A DNA stretch of 5,471 nucleotides from Hydrocurvibacter sp036169815 (lineage in GTDB: Bacteria; Campylobacterota; Campylobacteria; Campylobacterales; Sulfurimonadaceae): NCBI GenBank assembly GCA_036169815.1, contig JAVHOA010000021.1:1-5471 (forward strand), read 5' to 3'. Each line of letters starts with the position of its first letter. Within the stretch, counting starts at the first letter, position 1. Under the pieces are notes generated by a model. It had not been told where the DNA came from. It made no database searches and saw only the letters and a list, made by a program, of their open reading frames with translations. This document shows, one piece after another, positions 1 through 5,433 of this stretch. Both the position numbers and the translations under genes were made by a program.

Positions 1-681
1 TTTGCAGTGGATGCAGAGGATTTTAGTGATGAGTTTAGTGAACCAAAAAAAGAGGTTTTTGATCCTTTGAGCGGTTACAATCGTGTTATGACTGATTTTA
101 ATGACTTTCTTTTTATGAATATTATTGATCCCTATGTTTTTAAAGGCTATGATTATGTGGCTCCGCAAGTTGTGCGTTCAAGTGTAAAATCTTTCTTTGA
201 TAATCTCAAGTTTCCAATCACTTTCATTAACAATCTCTTGCAGGCAAAATTTGAGCGTGCATGGATTGATGTAGAGCGCTTTGGAGTCAATACAACCTTT
301 GGTCTTTTTGGCTTTTTTGATCCAGCGACCACTTGGTTGGGGCTTCAAAAAAGTAATGAGGATTTTGGGCAGACACTCGGGTATTATGGAGTCGGCAGTG
401 GATTTCCCGTGGTTTTACCAATTTTAGGACACTATAATCTGCGTGATCTCGCGGGCGGTTTTGCAGACACCGCGGTGGATCCCGTCTATTATAATGATTA
501 CCGCCAGTACAATATAACTCAAAATCTCTATGAGTCTTGGGGTATAATCTCGTACCGATATCTCAATGAGGGTTCATTGCAGGCAGATGAGTATAAAGAG
601 TTTAGAAAAGATGCGCTTGATTTGTACCCTTTTATTCGAGATGCCTACGAACAACATCGTGAAATGTTAATTAAGGAGTAG
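1..681 (+). CDS. mlaA: MlaA/VacJ-family outer-membrane phospholipid transport protein, 5' end outside the window
   Basis: MlaA sits in the outer membrane and removes misplaced phospholipids from its outer leaflet, passing them to periplasmic MlaC. The reading frame is open from base 1 (Phe-Ala before the GTG at 7), so that GTG is probably internal and the true start and signal peptide lie upstream. Counting the GTG as residue 1, family landmarks appear in order: FDPLSGYNR (18-26), an SFFDNLKFP stretch (62-70), NNLLQ (75-79), GFFDPA (102-107) and EDFGQTLGYYGVGSG (118-132), followed by LPILG and LRD (137-147). The visible 224 residues are nearly the whole mature protein (E. coli MlaA is about 250 residues). 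No lipobox cysteine is visible in the part present. The stop codon is 2 bp before the mlaC start, so the genes are co-transcribed. Family assignment is firm. Whether the protein is lipidated cannot be judged here. Confidence 0.92.
   Translation, partial: FAVDAEDFSDEFSEPKKEVFDPLSGYNRVMTDFNDFLFMNIIDPYVFKGYDYVAPQVVRSSVKSFFDNLKFPITFINNLLQAKFERAWIDVERFGVNTTFGLFGFFDPATTWLGLQKSNEDFGQTLGYYGVGSGFPVVLPILGHYNLRDLAGGFADTAVDPVYYNDYRQYNITQNLYESWGIISYRYLNEGSLQADEYKEFRKDALDLYPFIRDAYEQHREMLIKE
673..678 (+). promoter_or_regulatory. Ribosome binding site of mlaC
   Basis: AAGGAG lies 5 bases before a TTG codon at 684 and overlaps the last codons of mlaA; its final G directly precedes the mlaA stop TAG. This strong Shine-Dalgarno supports TTG as the true mlaC start and suggests that mlaC translation is tied to ribosomes finishing mlaA. 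Confidence 0.8.
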
Positions 682-683
682 TT

Positions 684-1262
684 TTGAAGTCGTTTTTATT
701 TTTATTTTTATTTGGATTTTTCTTAAATCTTTATGCAGGCGTTGAAGAGAGTATTACCGAGATGATGGAAAAAAATTCTCAAAAAGTAACTGCTATTTTA
801 AAAGACAAAACGCTCTCAAAGAGTAAGCAAGATAGTGAACTTCTCAAAATAGTCGATCCTCTTTTTGACTTTAAACTTATGGGGACACTCTGCCTTGGAA
901 AAGCCACTTATATGGGTTTAAGCGAGAAGGAAAAAGCCAAATTTCATACCATATTTAACAAAAAAATAAAAAACTCCTATACTGGAAAACTGCATCTCTA
1001 CACAGATGAAAAGCTAGCGTTTGAAAAAGCGAAAATGGGAAAAGGAAAACGCCTCAGTGTGCAAAGTTTTCTTATCACAAAAACTGAGCGCAAAAGCGTG
1101 ATTTACAAGTTTTATCAAGCAGATGACAAAGAGTGGCTTATCTATGACGTTGATATGTTTGGAGTAAGCATCGTGCAAACCTATAGAAATCAGTTCGCCG
1201 CCGCACTCAAAAGAAAAAGTTTTGAGCAGTTTTTAGCAGAATTGAATACCGATACTATCTAG
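684..1262 (+). CDS. mlaC: MlaC/Ttg2D-family periplasmic phospholipid-binding protein
   Basis: MlaC-type proteins are soluble periplasmic carriers that hold a phospholipid in a hydrophobic pocket and ferry it between MlaA and an inner-membrane transporter. The 192-residue product starts at a TTG with a strong Shine-Dalgarno. A signal peptide is clear: Lys2, a very hydrophobic Phe/Leu core (4-16), and a probable cleavage after LYA at 18, giving about 174 mature residues (E. coli MlaC precursor is 211). Family landmarks are VDPLFDFKLMGTLCLGK (57-73), the helix continuing through LSEKEKAKF (79-87), and near the C-terminus DVDMFGVSIVQTYRNQF (155-171), matching the family's typical GVSLVQNYRSQF-like segment. 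The mature protein is rich in lysine, as is common for this carrier. The stop codon abuts the next gene's ATG. Family assignment is confident; the lipid carried is inferred from the family. Confidence 0.9.
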   Translation: MKSFLFLFLFGFFLNLYAGVEESITEMMEKNSQKVTAILKDKTLSKSKQDSELLKIVDPLFDFKLMGTLCLGKATYMGLSEKEKAKFHTIFNKKIKNSYTGKLHLYTDEKLAFEKAKMGKGKRLSVQSFLITKTERKSVIYKFYQADDKEWLIYDVDMFGVSIVQTYRNQFAAALKRKSFEQFLAELNTDTI

Positions 1263-3692
1263 ATGATAAACAGTTTTTACGCAAAGCGAGTCATTAAGTA
1301 TCCTCGCACAACTCTTTTTTTACTCCTTTGTTTTGTTGTTTTTTTAGCATTTTTTATCCCACGCTTACATGTAGATGCTTCGGCTGAGACTTTGCTTTTA
1401 GAAAATGACAAAGACCTTTTATATACAAGAACCATCAATGAGCGCTATGCAACTCCTGAGTTTTTAGTTATTACATGTAGCCCAAAAGGCGAGCTTTTAA
1501 GTGATGCGACTCTTGCAAATCTTAAAACGCTAAAAACAGAGCTTGAATCACTCGATTTTGTTGCAAATGTGGTCTCGATTTTAGATGTTCCTCTTTTTCA
1601 AAGCCCCCCTAAACCACTCAAAGAGTTGATTAAAAATATTCCAACCCTTCAATCAAGTGAAACCAATAAAACACTTGCAAAAGCAGAGTTTTTATCCAAT
1701 CCAATCTATAAAAATAATCTTGTATCAAAAGATTTTAAAACCACGGCTCTCTTGATTAACTTCAAAGAGGACAAAAAGTTCAAAGCACTCTTAGAGCAAA
1801 AAAATAAACTGCAAACGCCAGAAGCAATCCAAGCATTCAAAGCGTATCGAGAACTCAAACGTGCAAAAAATCATCAAAATATCCTTCAAATACGCGCAAT
1901 TATGCAAAAAAATTCGCAAGTATCAGAGTTGTTTTTGGGCGGTGTTGCAATGGTCGCCGATGATATGATCACGTATGTCAAAAAAGATATTCAAACCTAT
2001 GGTGCACTTGTCTTACTACTTTTGGTGCTTGTTTTGTATGGAGTTTTCAAGGAGTTTAAATGGGTGGTGATTCCTGTTTTGATTGCCACTGCTTCCATCA
2101 TCGCTTCAACGGGGCTTTTTGGAATGCTGGGGTTTGAGGTGACAGTGGTGTCTTCAAACTTTATCTCCTTACAGTTAATTGTCACAATCTCCATGATTAT
2201 CCATCTTATTGTGCGGTATAGAGAACTGCTTTTGAGTGAACCAAATCTTTCACAAGAGGCGTTGGCGCACAAAACAGTCACCTCTATTTTAAAACCCTCA
2301 TTTTTTGCCATTGTTACGACGATTGCAGGGTTTACTTCGCTTATCTTTTCGGGGATTTTACCTGTGATTATGCTTGGTTGGATGATGAGTTTGGCAATAC
2401 TTGTTTCTTTAATCGTCATCTTTTTAAGTTTTCCAGCGATTTTAGTGTTGCTAAAATATCCTAAGAAATCGCCCTCGAGTGTTAAAAACTTTTCGCTTAC
2501 AAATGTAGCCGCATCTTTGGCTTTACGCCATAAAAAAATTGTTCTTTTTTTAAGCGTAATTTTATTCGCATGGAGTGTTTTTAGCGCCTTACATGTAAGG
2601 GTTGAAAACAGTTTTATTAACTATTTTCAACCATCAACGGAGATCTATAAAGGGATGGCGGTGATTGACAACTCTCTTGGTGGCACAACTCCGCTAGACG
2701 TTATCATTGATTTTCCAAAACAAGCCGCAGGTGAGCAAAACAAAGCACACAGTTCGCAGGATGATTTAGATCTCTTTGAAGATGAATACAACGCCATTAA
2801 AGATCAAAATCAGTACTGGTTTAGTGCTGATAAAATGGATGTAGTCAGACGTGTTCATGCCTATTTAGAGACACTTCCAGAAGTTGGAAAGGTACTTTCA
2901 CTAGCAACCGTGCTTGAAGTCGGGCGCAATCTCAATGGCAATAAAGAGCTTGACGATTTTGCCCTTGCCATGCTTTACAATGAGCTTCCAGAGCAGTTTC
3001 GTCCCATTGTGCTTACGCCCTATGTCAATATTGAGGCAAATCAAGTCCGCTTTTCACTCCGCATTGTTGATTCAAATGCAGATTTACAGCGCGATGCACT
3101 TTTGAAAAAGATAAAGTACGACCTTGTGCATAAACTTGGTCTTAAAGAGGAGAATGTTCACCTTTCTAATCTTATGGTTTTGTACAATAATATGCTGCAA
3201 TCTCTTTTTAACTCGCAGATTAAAACGCTTGGATTGATGCTTTTGTTACTTGGAGTTGTATTTTTTATTCTTTTTCGCTCTGTCAAAATTATGTTTATTG
3301 CAATGGCTGTCAATATTATTCCAATCTCTGTGATTTTTGGAGTGATGGGAGCGTTTGATATCGCTCTTGATATGATGACTATTACCATCGCTTCAATTGC
3401 CATTGGTATTGCAGTGGATGATACTATTCATTATTTGCATCGCTATAAAGAAGAGTATTATAAAGATTTTGATGCAGTGCTTGCTATGAAAAGAGCTCAT
3501 AAGAGTGTTGGATATGCGATGTATTACACCTCTGTGACGATTATGATAGGCTTTTTTGTTTTGGTGCTTTCTGAGTTTACACCTACAATCTATTTTGGAG
3601 TTTTAACAGTTTTGGCAATGTTGAGTGCTCTTGTTGCCGATCTTGTTTTATTACCATCTTTACTGCTTATTATGAAGCCCTATAAAAAGTAA
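1263..3692 (+). CDS. RND/MMPL-superfamily transporter (COG1033-like), probable lipid exporter or trafficking pump
   Basis: This 809-residue protein has classic RND architecture made of two similar halves. Predicted helices are TM1 at about 16-32, a large periplasmic loop (33-242), TM2-6 between about 245 and 398, TM7 at about 424-443, a second periplasmic loop (445-652), and TM8-12 between about 654 and 805. The proton-relay signature GIAVDDTIHYLHRY lies in TM10 (715-728, with Asp719 and Asp720). The matching TM4 stretch, ending HLIVRYRE (314-321), aligns to it but has Ser310-Met311 in place of the acidic pair. Periplasmic loop 2 contains an acidic patch (499-509). The length fits COG1033/HpnN-type single-chain RND proteins rather than AcrB-type pumps (about 1,040 residues). 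The ATG directly follows the mlaC stop, with no good Shine-Dalgarno upstream, which implies translational coupling. The neighbours MlaA and MlaC suggest a lipid substrate. That function is inference; a drug or bile-salt efflux role cannot be excluded. Confidence 0.88.
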   Translation: MINSFYAKRVIKYPRTTLFLLLCFVVFLAFFIPRLHVDASAETLLLENDKDLLYTRTINERYATPEFLVITCSPKGELLSDATLANLKTLKTELESLDFVANVVSILDVPLFQSPPKPLKELIKNIPTLQSSETNKTLAKAEFLSNPIYKNNLVSKDFKTTALLINFKEDKKFKALLEQKNKLQTPEAIQAFKAYRELKRAKNHQNILQIRAIMQKNSQVSELFLGGVAMVADDMITYVKKDIQTYGALVLLLLVLVLYGVFKEFKWVVIPVLIATASIIASTGLFGMLGFEVTVVSSNFISLQLIVTISMIIHLIVRYRELLLSEPNLSQEALAHKTVTSILKPSFFAIVTTIAGFTSLIFSGILPVIMLGWMMSLAILVSLIVIFLSFPAILVLLKYPKKSPSSVKNFSLTNVAASLALRHKKIVLFLSVILFAWSVFSALHVRVENSFINYFQPSTEIYKGMAVIDNSLGGTTPLDVIIDFPKQAAGEQNKAHSSQDDLDLFEDEYNAIKDQNQYWFSADKMDVVRRVHAYLETLPEVGKVLSLATVLEVGRNLNGNKELDDFALAMLYNELPEQFRPIVLTPYVNIEANQVRFSLRIVDSNADLQRDALLKKIKYDLVHKLGLKEENVHLSNLMVLYNNMLQSLFNSQIKTLGLMLLLLGVVFFILFRSVKIMFIAMAVNIIPISVIFGVMGAFDIALDMMTITIASIAIGIAVDDTIHYLHRYKEEYYKDFDAVLAMKRAHKSVGYAMYYTSVTIMIGFFVLVLSEFTPTIYFGVLTVLAMLSALVADLVLLPSLLLIMKPYKK
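1365..1373. repeat. TTACATGTA motif, copy 1 (inside RND gene)
   Basis: CTTACATGTAG context; 9-bp core of the palindrome TTACATGTAA, missing only the last A. It is in frame and encodes Leu35-His36-Val37 just after TM1 of the RND protein. Confidence 0.6.
1471..1479. repeat. TTACATGTA motif, copy 2 (inside RND gene)
   Basis: ATTACATGTAGCCC context; 9-bp core, missing only the last A of the palindrome. Here the motif is out of codon phase and contributes to Ile-Thr-Cys-Ser, so its recurrence is not explained by a repeated peptide. Confidence 0.6.
2587..2600. repeat. Perfect 14-bp palindrome CCTTACATGTAAGG, motif copy 3 (inside RND gene)
   Basis: Full TTACATGTAA core with two more symmetric bases on each side. 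In frame, the core encodes Leu443-His444-Val445 after TM7, the position equivalent to copy 1 in the first half of the protein. Confidence 0.65.
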
Positions 3693-3775
3693 GGCTTGCA
3701 TAACCATACGAAACAAAAGTGAAAAATGCCTCTTTTTTAATCAATAAAATCTCCAAAGAATTGGAAAATCTTGGA

Positions 3776-3781
3776 TACAAT
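3776..3781 (+). promoter_or_regulatory. Candidate glnA promoter -10 element
   Basis: The 120-bp spacer between the RND gene and glnA must carry the glnA promoter unless transcription reads through. TACAAT here would give a start near 3788 and a leader of about 25 bases. No -35 box is visible, as is usual for the housekeeping sigma factor in Campylobacterota. A second candidate, TAAAAT at 3745-3750 behind the T-rich run at 3731-3738, is about as good. No properly spaced sigma-54 site was found. I see no convincing terminator after the RND gene in this spacer. Confidence 0.4.
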
Positions 3782-3800
3782 ACTTGAAATAACTAAGTTT

Positions 3801-3805
3801 AGGAG
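3801..3805 (+). promoter_or_regulatory. Ribosome binding site of glnA (decides the start)
   Basis: AGGAG, extended as AGGAGAG, lies 7 bases before the ATG at 3813. The reading frame is open back to a TTG at 3771, but those 14 extra codons would span the Shine-Dalgarno and the promoter candidate. The encoded Met-Gly-Lys-Phe start also fits the usual glutamine synthetase N-terminus, so ATG 3813 is chosen. Confidence 0.85.
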
Positions 3806-3812
3806 AGAATTG

Positions 3813-5243
3813 ATGGGAAAATTTGTGAATAATGTAGAAGAGTTCTTTACTTATTGTAAAGAAAATGAAGTACAGTTTGTGGACTTTAGATTTACAGATA
3901 TCAAAGGGACATGGCACCACGTATCTTACAGAATGAGTGCAGTCAATGCAGGTCACTTTGAAGGTGGCTTACCATTTGATGGCTCATCAATTGATGCATG
4001 GCAACCGATTAACAAATCAGATATGCTTTTAAAACCAGATGCAGCTTCTGCATTTTTAGATCCTTTTACTGCTGATCCTACAATCATTGTTTTTTGTGAT
4101 GTCTATGATATTTACAAAGGCCAACCTTATGAAAGATGCCCACGTTCAATCGCAAAAGCGGCACTCAAACATGCGGAATCTTTAGGGATTGCTGATGCTG
4201 CTTACTTTGGACCAGAAAATGAGTTTTTTGTTTTTGATGATGTAAAATTTGTAGATAATATCAATGAAGCTGGATATAAAATCGACACTGAAGAGGGCGG
4301 TTGGAACTCAAACACTTCGTATCCAGATTCTTACAACCACGCACACCGTCCAGGCACAAAAGGTGGATACTTTCCAGTAGCTCCAACAGATAGCGGAGTT
4401 GATTTACGTGCTGAGATGATGATGATTATGGAACAAATTGGTCTTGAAGTTGTTCTTGGACACCATGAAGTTGCACAAGGGCAACATGAAATCGGTGTTG
4501 TTTTCTCTGACATTATCGGTGCTGCAGACAATGTTCAAAAATATAAATATGTCGTAAAAATGGTAGCGCACCTCAATGGTAAAACAGCGACATTCATGCC
4601 AAAACCAATGTTTGGTGATAATGGAAATGGGATGCACGTACACCAATCTTTATGGAAAGAGGGTAAAAACCTTTTCTACAAAGAAGGAAATTACGCAAAT
4701 ATCTCTGAAATGGGTCTTAACTATGTTGGTGGTATTTTCAAACATGCTCGCGCAGTTGCTGCATTTACAAACCCGACAACAAACTCATACAAAAGACTTT
4801 TACCAGGTTTTGAAGCTCCGAGTGTTTTAACATACTCAAGCCAAAACCGCTCAGCATCTTGCCGTATTCCTTATGGTGCTGGTGAAAAAGCTACACGTAT
4901 CGAAATGAGATTCCCAGATAGTACAGCATGTCCATATCTTGCATTTGCTGTTATGATGATGGCAGGTCTTGATGGTATCCAAACCAAAGAGGTTCCAGTT
5001 GGCCCAATGGATGAAGATTTGTATGAACTTTCTCTTGATGAGATTCGTGAAAAAGGGATTCCTCAAATGCCACACACACTTCGTGGAGCATTAGAGTCGT
5101 TGATTCGTGATAATGATTTCTTAAAACCAGTGTTTACTGATGAGTTTATCAATGCGTACCAACACTATAGATTTGAACGTGATGTTTGGCCAGACGAAGG
5201 TCGTCCAACAGCATACGAATTTAAAACTACATACCAATGCTAA
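3813..5243 (+). CDS. glnA: Type I glutamine synthetase (beta subtype)
   Basis: GlnA makes glutamine from glutamate, ammonia and ATP in the cytoplasm and is the main entry point for ammonium nitrogen; type I enzymes are dodecamers. The 476-residue product is of normal length. Visible motifs are FDGSS (55-59), the metal-binding GPENEFF (133-139, Glu135 and Glu137), HHEVAQGQHEIG (217-228, Glu219 and Glu226), KPMFGDNGNGMHVHQS (264-279, ATP/glutamate site, His275), NPTTNSYKRLLPGFEAP (320-336, Arg328 and flap Glu334), NRSASCRIP (345-353) and RIEMRFPD (362-369). The beta-type insertion around 146-170 (KIDTEEGGWNS) is present. Tyr404 in DLYELS aligns with E. coli Tyr397, the adenylylation site, so covalent control is possible if a GlnE adenylyltransferase exists in the genome. 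The gene is preceded by its own candidate promoter and followed by a strong terminator, so it looks monocistronic. Function is certain from sequence; regulation is inferred. Confidence 0.98.
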   Translation: MGKFVNNVEEFFTYCKENEVQFVDFRFTDIKGTWHHVSYRMSAVNAGHFEGGLPFDGSSIDAWQPINKSDMLLKPDAASAFLDPFTADPTIIVFCDVYDIYKGQPYERCPRSIAKAALKHAESLGIADAAYFGPENEFFVFDDVKFVDNINEAGYKIDTEEGGWNSNTSYPDSYNHAHRPGTKGGYFPVAPTDSGVDLRAEMMMIMEQIGLEVVLGHHEVAQGQHEIGVVFSDIIGAADNVQKYKYVVKMVAHLNGKTATFMPKPMFGDNGNGMHVHQSLWKEGKNLFYKEGNYANISEMGLNYVGGIFKHARAVAAFTNPTTNSYKRLLPGFEAPSVLTYSSQNRSASCRIPYGAGEKATRIEMRFPDSTACPYLAFAVMMMAGLDGIQTKEVPVGPMDEDLYELSLDEIREKGIPQMPHTLRGALESLIRDNDFLKPVFTDEFINAYQHYRFERDVWPDEGRPTAYEFKTTYQC

Positions 5244-5247
5244 AACC

Positions 5248-5259
5248 CTTACATGTAAG
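5248..5259. repeat. CTTACATGTAAG palindrome, motif copy 4 (terminator left arm)
   Basis: Perfect 12-bp palindrome. With the following CC it forms a 14-bp direct repeat (5248-5261) of the stretch at 5270-5283, offset by 22 bp. Confidence 0.7.
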
Positions 5260-5268
5260 CCTTTTTTT

Positions 5269-5282
5269 GCTTACATGTAAGC
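5269..5282. repeat. GCTTACATGTAAGC palindrome, motif copy 5 (terminator right arm)
   Basis: Perfect 14-bp palindrome containing the same TTACATGTAA core; it forms the right arm of the terminator hairpin. Confidence 0.7.
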
Positions 5283-5364
5283 CCTTTTTTCCTCTTTTCT
5301 CAAAACTAATACTACTGTTTCAATCAAGTTTATTATTTTCAATTTTTTATCAATATAGTTTCGC

Positions 5365-5370
5365 TAAAAT
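5365..5370 (+). promoter_or_regulatory. Candidate promoter -10 element for the next gene
   Basis: TAAAAT preceded by TTTCGC and by a very T-rich tract (about 5329-5350), the usual look of Campylobacterota housekeeping promoters without a -35 box. The predicted start is near 5377. It lies downstream of the glnA terminator and upstream of the possible gene start at 5434. Confidence 0.4.
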
Positions 5371-5376
5371 AATTAT

Positions 5377-5398
5377 ACTTCTTGCATAAGAAAGAAGT
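5377..5398. repeat. Inverted repeat at the predicted transcript start
   Basis: ACTTCTT (5377-5383) is inversely repeated as AAGAAGT (5392-5398) with an 8-base spacer. An overlapping, tighter inverted repeat TTCTT-GCAT-AAGAA occupies 5379-5392. No T-run follows, so it is not a terminator. It lies right at the start site predicted from the -10 at 5365, so it could be an operator or a hairpin at the 5' end of the transcript. Confidence 0.4.
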
Positions 5399-5433
5399 CT
5401 GTTACCGAAATAGCTTAAAATTAGGTTGTTAAA

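Larger units (their letters stand above)
5248..5290 (+). terminator. Intrinsic terminator of glnA, made from two palindrome copies
   Basis: Bases 5248-5260 pair perfectly with 5269-5281 (13 bp) around an 8-base loop of C and seven Ts, followed by CCC and six Ts at 5285-5290. It starts 4 bases after the glnA stop. Because each arm is itself a palindrome, two small hairpins (stems of 4-5 bp, CATG loops) are possible alternatives, each followed by its own T-run (5262-5268 and 5285-5290). The three Cs between the long stem and the last T-run are slightly unusual for an intrinsic terminator. Confidence 0.8.

Noticed and set aside
1997..2419. 140-codon open frame on the minus strand inside the RND gene
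   Set aside because: It lies wholly opposite a well-supported transporter gene, its composition mirrors the membrane-segment codons, and there is no recognisable family.
3692..3738. Terminator after the RND gene (AGGC with GCCT followed by a T-run)
   Set aside because: Only 4 bp pair, around a 32-base loop; too weak to call.
3771..3787. Sigma-54 promoter upstream of glnA (TTGG followed by TTG)
   Set aside because: The -24-like GG and the -12-like TTG are one base too far apart and the essential GC at -12 is missing.
3771..3812. N-terminal extension of glnA from the TTG at 3771
   Set aside because: It would span the Shine-Dalgarno at 3801 and the promoter candidate; the ATG at 3813 has ideal spacing and gives the usual glutamine synthetase N-terminus.
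4331..5075. Several short open frames on both strands within glnA
   Set aside because: All overlap a full-length, motif-complete glutamine synthetase and have no sign of independent coding.
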